11,039 nt of DNA from an uncultured Oscillospiraceae bacterium. GTDB lineage: Bacteria > Bacillota > Clostridia > Oscillospirales > Acutalibacteraceae. The stretch spans positions 1-11,039 of the forward strand of contig UQVI01000052.1 of the NCBI GenBank assembly GCA_900544515.1. Reading direction: 5' to 3'. Below, piece by piece: positions 1-6,394 of this stretch. Within the stretch, counting starts at the first letter, position 1. Each line of letters starts with the position of its first letter. The position numbers and the translations under genes were made by a program. The notes under the pieces are model-generated. The model was given only the letters and a program-made list of their open reading frames with translations, was not told where the DNA came from and did no database searches.

Positions 1-3
1 TAT

Positions 4-53
4 AGCTGAAAAGATAATGATTTTAAGCAACACTTCGTTATCGCGCCTCAGCT
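4..53 (+). other. Possible structured RNA or weak terminator hairpin
   Basis: AGCTGA (4-9) can pair with TCAGCT (48-53). Inside it, GATAATGA (13-20) can pair with bases 35-42 (TTCGTTATC region, one G-U). The two stems are separated by a 3/5-nt internal loop and capped by a 14-nt loop. A short T run (53-56) and AT-rich DNA follow. It could be the terminator of a gene left of the window, or chance pairing in AT-rich DNA. No folding energy was computed. Confidence 0.25.
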
Positions 54-56
54 TTT

Positions 57-109
57 ATATGATACAGTCTTTTTTGCGTTCAATAGAGTGGAGTGAAATA
101 TGATACAGT
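57..109 (+). repeat. 12-bp direct repeat pair ATATGATACAGT
   Basis: ATATGATACAGT occurs exactly at 57-68 and 98-109, 41 bp start to start, which is close to four helical turns. The copies lie about 120-170 bp upstream of the operon's -35 box. They could be binding sites for an additional regulator. They do not resemble the palindrome at the promoter. No function is established. Confidence 0.3.
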
Positions 110-227
110 TAAATCATTGATAAGCTATAGGAAGCGATGCTGCGGTTAGAGTCGTTCAAAATCCTGCTCTATTTCATTCAGTACAAATTATGGAATAGGC
201 TTTCAGGTACAAAGGTATGCGTTTGTA

Positions 228-256
228 TTGACAATCTTATTATTGAAAGGTATAAT
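228..256 (+). promoter_or_regulatory. Full-consensus sigma-70/sigma-A promoter
   Basis: TTGACA (228-233) and TATAAT (251-256) match the vegetative sigma consensus at all 12 positions, with the optimal 17-bp spacer. The expected transcription start is near 262-264. Transcription runs into the ROK regulator and probably through the co-directional genes behind it. Such a strong core promoter suggests that control is by repression, in line with the palindrome over the start site. Confidence 0.9.
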
Positions 257-258
257 TG

Positions 259-281
259 CTTATGACACCCTGTGTCATAAG
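259..281. promoter_or_regulatory. Palindromic operator overlapping the transcription start
   Basis: A perfect inverted repeat has 10-bp arms, CTTATGACAC (259-268) and GTGTCATAAG (272-281), around a 3-bp spacer. It begins 2 bp after the -10 box and covers the expected +1, so a bound dimer would block initiation. Since the first gene downstream encodes a winged-helix ROK protein, the simplest reading is autorepression. In RNA it would also form a hairpin ending just before the Shine-Dalgarno sequence at 287-291, so an RNA-level role is possible. Confidence 0.8.
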
Positions 282-286
282 TTTGT

Positions 287-291
287 GGAGG
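287..291 (+). promoter_or_regulatory. Shine-Dalgarno that selects the TTG start of the ROK gene
   Basis: GGAGG lies only 1 nt before the ATG at 293, too close for normal initiation, but 7 nt before the in-frame TTG at 299, which is optimal. The site therefore favours TTG 299 as the translation start. Confidence 0.6.
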
Positions 292-298
292 TATGACT

Positions 299-1273
299 TT
301 GGTCGAAAAAGATACGTTAAAAAACATAAGAAATAAAAATCTGTCCGATATTTTACAGGTCCTTCGTGTTAAAGGTGCCTGCAGCTTAGCAGAAATTACA
401 GAGAATACGGACGGTGGTCTTACCACAGTAAAGAAATGTGTTTTTCAGGCAATGGATTACGGAATGATTGTTGAGGGGGATATTGCAGATTCCACCGGCG
501 GACGAAAAGCAAAGCAGTATCTTATAAATGAAAAATATCAATATTTATTATTTCTTATAATAGATAATAATCATTTGATTTTTAAAATTCACAATTTTAA
601 ATTTGAGTGTATTGAGAGTTATTCCGTCCGTTTTAATATGAATGATTTTTTTGAAGTCGTTTGTAGAAATATAGATGAAATCGTAAAAAAATATGATTTA
701 GGAACGATTTGTTTATCTGTGCCGTGTGTGGTAAAGGACGGAGTTATTCTGGATTGGTATTATAATCCGAATCTGAATGGATTTGACTTAAAAGCTGCTC
801 TTGAAAGCAGATATAAATTAAATACGATGATTCAGAATGATATGAAGTTGACAGTTATCGGCGAAAGCACAGAAACCAGGCAGAATGCAAAAAACATTGT
901 GACTATGCAGTTTGGTCATAATGGTATTGGCGTTGGTGAAATGGCTAACGGACATTTGCTTGAAGGATATGCAGGCTTTGCAGGTGAGGTTGGTTTTATA
1001 AATGATTTGCGAAAAAACATCATGAGTATTTCCTATCCTGCAAAGATTGTGCGCAATGCGATTGTGTTTTTAAATCCTGAGGTGATTGTGTTTTACAAAT
1101 CCGACAGGCAAAATCAATTTAAGGAAATATTTGATAGAGCAGTCGCTGGTTTGCCCTATTATGCCGTGCCCAGATTTGAGGTGTCAAATGATTATGATAA
1201 CAGCATAATATTAGGTTTGATATCATTAATAAACAAATATGGTTTTTTCAAGAAAGCGGAGGAGAGCAATTGA
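299..1273 (+). CDS. ROK-family transcriptional regulator, probable repressor of the operon
   Basis: Likely a cytoplasmic sugar-responsive repressor. Numbering below counts from ATG 293. Residues about 14-78 form a winged helix-turn-helix ending in the typical STGGRKAKQY wing. The rest has a ROK fold: LSVPCVV near 141, QNDMK with Asp183 at the position of the kinase catalytic Asp, and GIGVGEMANGHLLEGYAGFAGEVGF at 211-235. Two hallmarks are missing. The DxGGT phosphate loop is replaced by IIDNNHLIFKIHN (89-101). The HxCxCGxxGC zinc motif that normally follows the GE(V/I)G segment is absent, with a shortened loop. It is therefore probably a non-catalytic sensor. At 324-326 residues it is shorter than the roughly 380-400 of NagC/XylR/Mlc-type members. 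TTG 299 is preferred over ATG 293 because GGAGG is too close to the ATG. It is the first gene after the operator-bearing promoter, which suggests autoregulation. The inducer is unknown. Confidence 0.85.
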   Translation: MVEKDTLKNIRNKNLSDILQVLRVKGACSLAEITENTDGGLTTVKKCVFQAMDYGMIVEGDIADSTGGRKAKQYLINEKYQYLLFLIIDNNHLIFKIHNFKFECIESYSVRFNMNDFFEVVCRNIDEIVKKYDLGTICLSVPCVVKDGVILDWYYNPNLNGFDLKAALESRYKLNTMIQNDMKLTVIGESTETRQNAKNIVTMQFGHNGIGVGEMANGHLLEGYAGFAGEVGFINDLRKNIMSISYPAKIVRNAIVFLNPEVIVFYKSDRQNQFKEIFDRAVAGLPYYAVPRFEVSNDYDNSIILGLISLINKYGFFKKAEESN

Positions 1274-1361
1274 AAACTTTTCCGTGAGAAAAAAGAAATG
1301 AGAGCGATTAAAAAGATAAATACTCTGGCAGAAAGTCAGAAAGGGGTATAATGTTATAATT
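1274..1361 (+). other. 88-nt leader before the metallophosphoesterase
   Basis: AAGGGG (1341-1346) is the best ribosome-binding sequence here but lies 15 nt from ATG 1362. It is 4 nt from ATG 1351, which opens a two-codon ORF (ATG TTA TAA). A 17-codon ORF (1298-1351, MRAIKKINTLAESQKGV) ends in a TAATG overlap with that ATG, though it has no clear Shine-Dalgarno. TATAAT (1347-1352) with CTGGCA (1325-1330, 16-bp spacer) could be a weak internal promoter. No terminator is seen, so read-through from the repressor gene is expected. Confidence 0.35.
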
Positions 1362-2672
1362 ATGAAAAAAGCTATGATGATTATTCTTTGTATTTTATTA
1401 GTAATTGGAGTTGCAGCTGCCGGTTTTGTTGGCTATGAGTATAAAAACTTAATTGGCGAAACAGAAATTGAAACCTTTGAAACAGAAAATTCTACATTCA
1501 AGGTTGCCGTTATTTCGGATACACAGCTACCTCCTACAGAAGAGGATCTAAAAAATGATGATACATATCTGCAGAATCTGAAAAAGGCATTAACTGTGAT
1601 TAAAAATAATGGTGTGGATATGATTCTGTTTCCGGGTGATATAGGTGATCTTGGTACACGTTTTGCATTTCAGACTTATGTTGATGCCATTGATGAGGTG
1701 TTCGGTGACGATAAGCCGATTATTCAGACAATAATGGGTAATCACGATTACTGGAACAAAAATGCTTTTGCGGCTATTAATCATATTAAAGCCTTCGAGG
1801 ATATTACAGGGCAGTCACCATGGACACATTATGTTGTAAACGGTTATCATTTTATTGGTGCATCACCGAATTATGGCAGTATGACAAGTGCATATGGTAT
1901 AACTGCCAGATGGCTTGATAAAGAGCTAAAAAAAGCAAGTGCCGATTCAGAGGGAAAGCCGATTATCGTTATGACGCATAATCAGCCGAAGAATACAAGC
2001 TACGGCAGTGAGGATTGGGGAGACAAAACGCTTAACGATGTTTTATCAAAATATCCGAATGTAATCAATTTCAGCGGTCACGTGCACTATTCACTTCTTG
2101 ACGAACGTTCAATATGGCAGGGAGAATATACGGTTATCAATACGCAGTCCCTTTCCTATACAGAGCTTGAACAGGGGAAAGAAAACGGAACAGTCCCTCC
2201 AAATGCCGATGCTACCCCTATGGGATATATTATGGAGTTTTCTGACAAATCTATTGATATCCATAGGGTGAATTTTGCAGACGGCAATATGGGATATGAA
2301 GAAAAAACGGATATGCTCTGGAGCTTTTCTCTTCCATATGAAAACGACGGCAAATATGCTTTTGATTCGAGAAAGGCAGAGAATCAGGCACCTGATATCA
2401 GTAATACAGAAGGAACTGTAACGTCAAATGAAGATAAAGTTATTTTATCCTTTGCAGCAGGTACTGATGATGATTTTGTTCATTCCTATAAGGTTGTGAT
2501 TGATGATCGTGAGACAAAATATTTCTTCAGCGATTTTTATAGTGGAATTGATAATATGAAAAATACAGTAGAGTTTGAGCTTGAGGATGACGGTAAGACT
2601 CATAACTACAAAATTTATGCAGTTGACAGCTGGGGCGAGGAAAGCAAAAGCTGTGTAACAATTGGTGAATGA
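1362..2672 (+). CDS. Membrane-anchored calcineurin-like metallophosphoesterase with C-terminal beta-sandwich
   Basis: A two-metal phosphoesterase, probably facing outside the cell. Residues 1-24 are a short basic start plus a hydrophobic segment with no lipobox cysteine, so an uncleaved anchor or a signal peptide. The metal-site motifs appear in order: SDTQ (Asp53, with Gln55 where DxH is usual), GDIGD (Asp93, Asp96), GNHDYW (Asn127, His128), MTHNQP (His206) and SGHVHYS (His240, His242). The set looks complete apart from the DxQ variant, so activity is expected. Residues about 340-436 form a separate beta-rich, Fn3-like domain, perhaps for substrate or wall binding. The substrate cannot be read from sequence; phosphodiesters, phosphomonoesters and nucleotides are all possible. 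It is 10 nt upstream of the alpha-galactosidase start, so presumably co-transcribed. It is odd to find it in a sugar-hydrolase operon. The start is the only in-frame ATG giving the anchor, though the ribosome-binding site is poorly spaced. Confidence 0.85.
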   Translation: MKKAMMIILCILLVIGVAAAGFVGYEYKNLIGETEIETFETENSTFKVAVISDTQLPPTEEDLKNDDTYLQNLKKALTVIKNNGVDMILFPGDIGDLGTRFAFQTYVDAIDEVFGDDKPIIQTIMGNHDYWNKNAFAAINHIKAFEDITGQSPWTHYVVNGYHFIGASPNYGSMTSAYGITARWLDKELKKASADSEGKPIIVMTHNQPKNTSYGSEDWGDKTLNDVLSKYPNVINFSGHVHYSLLDERSIWQGEYTVINTQSLSYTELEQGKENGTVPPNADATPMGYIMEFSDKSIDIHRVNFADGNMGYEEKTDMLWSFSLPYENDGKYAFDSRKAENQAPDISNTEGTVTSNEDKVILSFAAGTDDDFVHSYKVVIDDRETKYFFSDFYSGIDNMKNTVEFELEDDGKTHNYKIYAVDSWGEESKSCVTIGE

Positions 2673-2682
2673 GAGGAAACTT

Positions 2683-4335
2683 ATGAATCTATCATTTAAA
2701 CTTAAATATGAGGCAGATGGGAAACAGTTTACGGCAAACTCTGTTTGCACTGATCATTTTTCACTGAAGGTTGATAATGCTGACAATAAACTGAATGTAA
2801 CAATCAAACCGAAAACAGATATTACAATAACAGAATTCACTGTTAAATATCCCTATCATTTTAAGGCTGATGACAGGATTTTTGTGAATGGCTATCAGAG
2901 CTGGACAGACAGCTTTGAATATACAATTGACGGACAGATGCAGGAGCTTTCAAAGCTGACTGAATTTTTAGTAACAAAATCACCGCTTAAGCATGTCGGC
3001 TTCAGCAAATCAGGTGATAATCTTTTTCATAGATTCCCAAGACAAAGCGGAATTTTTTACGGCTGGTCATATTCTTATGTAAGAAACGGAAACAAGGTTG
3101 ATATTTTCGGCTCTTTGGATGAAAGATGCGGATATACAATCATCACCTTTGATACGAAAAAAGATTGTGTATTTATCAGCAAGGATTTAGAGGGTGTAAC
3201 CTTTAATGATGAAAGCCCACTGTTGTCATTTATATTTGTAAGTAATGAATATGATAAGGCATTTGATTTATATTTTGAACAAATGAATATCAGATGTCTT
3301 GAAAACAGGCGAAGAACAGGTTATACTACTTGGTATAACTACTATGGCAATATAAATGAAAAGGTTGTTTTGCGTGACTTAAACAGCATTTCAAAGCTTG
3401 ATACAAAGATTGACTGCTTTCAGATTGATGACGGCTATCAGAATGCAATCGGCGACTGGCTTGATACTGACAAAAAGAAATTCCCCAATGGTATGAAAAG
3501 CATCGCAGACAGTATTCATAAAAGCGATATGCTTGCAGGCATATGGCTTGCGCCCTTTGCAGGAACGAAATCATCAAAGCTTTATCAGGTGCATAAGGAT
3601 TGGTTTATTAAGGATAAAAATGGTAAGCCCTATAAAACAGGTCACAACTGGGGTGGATTTTACTCGCTTGATATTTATAATCCTGATGTTCGTGCATATC
3701 TGAAACACGTGTTTGATGTTGTGCTGAATGATTGGGGATATGATTTGGTAAAGCTGGATTTCCTCTATGGTGCCTGCGTTCTTCCTATGCACAATAAATC
3801 ACGTGGTGAAATTATGTGCGATGCCATGGATTTGCTCCGTGAATGCTGTGGCGATAAGCTGATTTTAGGCTGTGGTGTTCCGTTAATGCCTGCATTTGGA
3901 AAAGTGGATTACTGCCGGATAGGCTCAGACATTTCACTTGGCTGGAAACCGAGAAAGCACGCAATCCGAGAAGAGGTTTCTACTGTGCATGCAGTCTGCA
4001 ATACCATATTCAGACGTCATCTTGATGGCAGAGTATGGATGAATGATCCTGATGTATTCCTGCTTCGTGATAAGAATGTTAAAACGTATTTTGAGCAGAG
4101 AAAACTGCTTGCAAGAATCAATTCTGTATTCGGCAGTTTGTTGTTTATTTCAGACAATATTGATGAATATAACAGTGCTCAGTTTGAAGTATTACATGAG
4201 ACATTTGCACAAAAGAATATTAAAATTCGACGTGCTGAGTTTGTTCAAAAGAATATTATAGAAGCAGAATATACTGAAAACGGAATGGCTTACAAACTGA
4301 AATTCAATGTAATGACAGGAGAGCTTTATTCCTGA
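2683..4335 (+). CDS. GH36 alpha-galactosidase, Thermotoga GalA-like, cytoplasmic
   Basis: Predicted retaining exo-enzyme releasing terminal alpha-linked galactose. The N-terminal beta-sandwich carries NGYQSW (69-74), matching the NNWQSW of Thermotoga maritima GalA. A (beta/alpha)8 barrel begins near GYTTWYNYYG (213 on) and includes FQIDDGYQ (246-253). Inferred nucleophile: Asp359 in VKLDFLYG. Inferred acid/base: Asp416 in RIGSD, after an LGCGVPLMPAFGKVD segment very like GalA's LGCGSPLLPAVGCVD. Length is 550 aa against about 552 for GalA, so it looks complete. ATG 2683 is chosen because AGAGG (2672-2676) sits 6 nt before it. An upstream in-frame TTG at 2662 would overlap the preceding gene and has no such site. 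There is no signal peptide, so the substrate is probably an imported oligosaccharide. Alpha-N-acetylgalactosaminidase activity is a less likely alternative within GH36. Confidence 0.92.
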   Translation: MNLSFKLKYEADGKQFTANSVCTDHFSLKVDNADNKLNVTIKPKTDITITEFTVKYPYHFKADDRIFVNGYQSWTDSFEYTIDGQMQELSKLTEFLVTKSPLKHVGFSKSGDNLFHRFPRQSGIFYGWSYSYVRNGNKVDIFGSLDERCGYTIITFDTKKDCVFISKDLEGVTFNDESPLLSFIFVSNEYDKAFDLYFEQMNIRCLENRRRTGYTTWYNYYGNINEKVVLRDLNSISKLDTKIDCFQIDDGYQNAIGDWLDTDKKKFPNGMKSIADSIHKSDMLAGIWLAPFAGTKSSKLYQVHKDWFIKDKNGKPYKTGHNWGGFYSLDIYNPDVRAYLKHVFDVVLNDWGYDLVKLDFLYGACVLPMHNKSRGEIMCDAMDLLRECCGDKLILGCGVPLMPAFGKVDYCRIGSDISLGWKPRKHAIREEVSTVHAVCNTIFRRHLDGRVWMNDPDVFLLRDKNVKTYFEQRKLLARINSVFGSLLFISDNIDEYNSAQFEVLHETFAQKNIKIRRAEFVQKNIIEAEYTENGMAYKLKFNVMTGELYS

Positions 4336-4351
4336 ATGAAAGGAGAGCCAT

Positions 4352-6391
4352 ATGAAAAAGGTTTTTGTAGTATCAAAAACGCATCTTGATTTAGGCTTTA
4401 CGGATTATGCTGAGAATATAAGGCAGAAATATCTTGAATCCTTTATACCTGATGCAATCAGTCTTGCTGAGCGTGTGAATACATCGGATAAAAAATATTT
4501 TGTGTGGACAACAGGTTCGTGGCTTTTAAAGGAAATGCTGAATCATACAGACAGTGTGCAAAAAGAAAAGCTTATCAATGCAATGAAAAACGGAAATATT
4601 GCCCCCCATGCAATGCCTTTTACAACACATTCGGAATTGCTTGATTATGACACTTTTGATTACGGACTGTCCATAGTTGATGAGCTCGATAAAATCAGGG
4701 GCAGAAAAACAGTTGCTGCTAAAATGACTGATGTTCCCGGTCATACGAAGGGAATTGTCAGGCTGCTTGCTAATCATGGAATCAAGCTTTTGCATATAGG
4801 CGTTAACGGCGTTTCTGCTGTGCCTGAGGTTCCTGAATGCTTTTTGTGGAAAGATGGTGATTCTGAGGTCATTGTCATATATTCAGGTGACTATGGCGGA
4901 GCATTCAAAAGTGATTTTATGGATGAAGTGCTTTATTTCGACCATACGCTTGATAATCACGGTGCACCGTCACCGCAAAAGGTTGTGGATAAGTTTCATA
5001 AAATTCAGGCACAATTTCCTGATTATGAAATAACGGCAGGCACTATGGATGATTTTGCCGATGCTATTTGGCAGCACAAAAATGAACTCCCTGTTTTTGA
5101 AGGCGAAATCGGTGATACGTGGATTCACGGCGCGGCAACAGATCCATATAAAGCTGCATCCCTTCGTGAGCTTATGCGTTTAAAGCGTGCGTGGCTCAGT
5201 GAAGGCAGTATGGAAAAAGGCGGCAAGGAATATAATGCATTTTCCGATGCGCTTTTGTGTATTGCAGAGCATACCTGCGGTATGGATACAAAGACTTATT
5301 TTGCCGATTATGAAAATTACCTTAAATCCGATTTCCAAAGAGCAAGAAAAAGGGATAAAATTATTATTAAGCATCCATTTTGGGATTATCCTTATAATAT
5401 ACTTAATATTATTAATAAAATCAGATTTAAAAGCTCATACAGTATTATTGAAAAAAGCTGGGCAGAGCAGCGAACATATATTGAAAAAGCGGTTGATACT
5501 CTGTCAGAAAAACATAAGCAGCAGGCAAGGTCTGCACTGAAAAGATTGATGCCTGCAAGTCTTGCCGACGTATCGGAATATCAGCCATACACTGAGCCAT
5601 TAAAGTTTTCCGATTTTGAATTTGAACTGAATGAATTCGGAGGAATAGGCAATTTTAACTATAAGGGCAATGAAATCATCAAGAAAAACAATCGTGCTTT
5701 GCTTGAATATCGTGTATACACAAGCCGTGATTATGATTATTGGTTTAAGTACTATGCGCGCAACATGGATGAAAATGCTTTGTGGGGATATCCGGATTTC
5801 GGCAGACCGCTTTTAAAATATGCTGATGGCAAATACCCTGAGGGTAGCTTTTATTACAAAATGAAAAGTGCCTATGTCAGCGAAGAAGATACACAGATAA
5901 AAGTTTTTGTAAATCTGAAATGCAACAGTGAAATTTGTGAAAATGCGGGTGCACCACGAGATGTTCAGATTGCTTACACATTAAATAGTAACGGACTCAA
6001 ATTTGATGTCTTATGGTGCGGTAAGGATGCAAACCGATTGACAGAAGCCCTTTTCCTGCATCTGTATCCGAATGCCGGTGATTTTAAGCTGGTAAAGGTC
6101 GGCAGTCCGATTGATTATAAAAGCACTGCCTCAATGGGCGGAAGAAATCTTCATGCAGTTGAAAAGTGCATCATGAAAAAAGATTTCGGCAATTTTGATT
6201 TTATCAATTATCATTCACCGCTTATATCAATAGGCAAGGGTAAAATACTTGAATATGATAATAAAATCGAAGATATTGAAACAGACGGAATTTCTTATGT
6301 ACTTTATAACAATGTATGGGGGACAAATTTTCCGTTATGGTATGAGGATAATGCACTGTTCTCATTTGAAATAAGAAAAAACAGGGGGTAA
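4352..6391 (+). CDS. DUF5054-type protein with GH38-like metal-dependent hydrolase core
   Basis: Resembles the DUF5054 family (about 680-700 residues, function undefined), whose N-terminal half looks like the GH38 alpha-mannosidase catalytic domain. Supporting motifs: KTHLDLGFTD, with His11 and Asp13 as the zinc pair GH38 places at the end of its first strand; FVWTTGSWLL at 50-59; TDVPGHT (Asp127, His131), aligning with the GH38 D-x-FGH segment whose Asp is nucleophile and zinc ligand; GDTWIHGAATDPYKAASLREL (254 on), like the GH38 Y-H-R-G-T helix region; and AEHTCGMD, with His307 as a candidate fourth ligand. Residues about 410-679 are beta-rich, as in GH38 C-termini. There is no signal peptide, so cytoplasmic. 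AGGAGAG (4341-4347) ends 4 nt before ATG. It sits between two galactosidases with 16- and 3-nt gaps, so it likely acts on the same glycan. Alpha-mannosidase specificity is not established; the motif alignment was made by eye. Confidence 0.75.
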   Translation: MKKVFVVSKTHLDLGFTDYAENIRQKYLESFIPDAISLAERVNTSDKKYFVWTTGSWLLKEMLNHTDSVQKEKLINAMKNGNIAPHAMPFTTHSELLDYDTFDYGLSIVDELDKIRGRKTVAAKMTDVPGHTKGIVRLLANHGIKLLHIGVNGVSAVPEVPECFLWKDGDSEVIVIYSGDYGGAFKSDFMDEVLYFDHTLDNHGAPSPQKVVDKFHKIQAQFPDYEITAGTMDDFADAIWQHKNELPVFEGEIGDTWIHGAATDPYKAASLRELMRLKRAWLSEGSMEKGGKEYNAFSDALLCIAEHTCGMDTKTYFADYENYLKSDFQRARKRDKIIIKHPFWDYPYNILNIINKIRFKSSYSIIEKSWAEQRTYIEKAVDTLSEKHKQQARSALKRLMPASLADVSEYQPYTEPLKFSDFEFELNEFGGIGNFNYKGNEIIKKNNRALLEYRVYTSRDYDYWFKYYARNMDENALWGYPDFGRPLLKYADGKYPEGSFYYKMKSAYVSEEDTQIKVFVNLKCNSEICENAGAPRDVQIAYTLNSNGLKFDVLWCGKDANRLTEALFLHLYPNAGDFKLVKVGSPIDYKSTASMGGRNLHAVEKCIMKKDFGNFDFINYHSPLISIGKGKILEYDNKIEDIETDGISYVLYNNVWGTNFPLWYEDNALFSFEIRKNRG

Positions 6392-6394
6392 AAC

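Larger units (their letters stand above)
1..227. other. Noncoding upstream region, no gene recognised
   Basis: No reading frame of useful length with a credible start crosses this stretch on either strand, and stop codons are dense in all frames. The 5' end of the window shows no adapter sequence. It holds a possible hairpin (4-53) and a 12-bp direct repeat (57-68 and 98-109), listed separately. It probably contains the end of an upstream transcript plus the regulatory DNA of the downstream operon. Nothing else is recognised. Confidence 0.6.

Noticed and set aside
100..120. Six-codon ORF (MIQLNH) with GGAG 6 nt upstream
   Set aside because: It lies well upstream of the promoter, is extremely short, overlaps the direct repeat and shows no attenuator-like structure, so chance is the simpler explanation.
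178..426. 82-codon minus-strand reading frame
   Set aside because: It runs antisense through the consensus promoter, the operator and the ROK winged-helix region, and its product resembles nothing recognisable.
2662..2682. TTG start at 2662 for the alpha-galactosidase
   Set aside because: It would add seven residues, overlap the upstream gene and ignore the well-spaced AGAGG before ATG 2683. The GalA-like length also fits 2683.
4645..4653. Exact operator half-site TTATGACAC inside the DUF5054 gene
   Set aside because: The second arm is absent and the bases encode an ordinary Asp-Tyr-Asp-Thr stretch. A single 9-mer match in 11 kb is not surprising.
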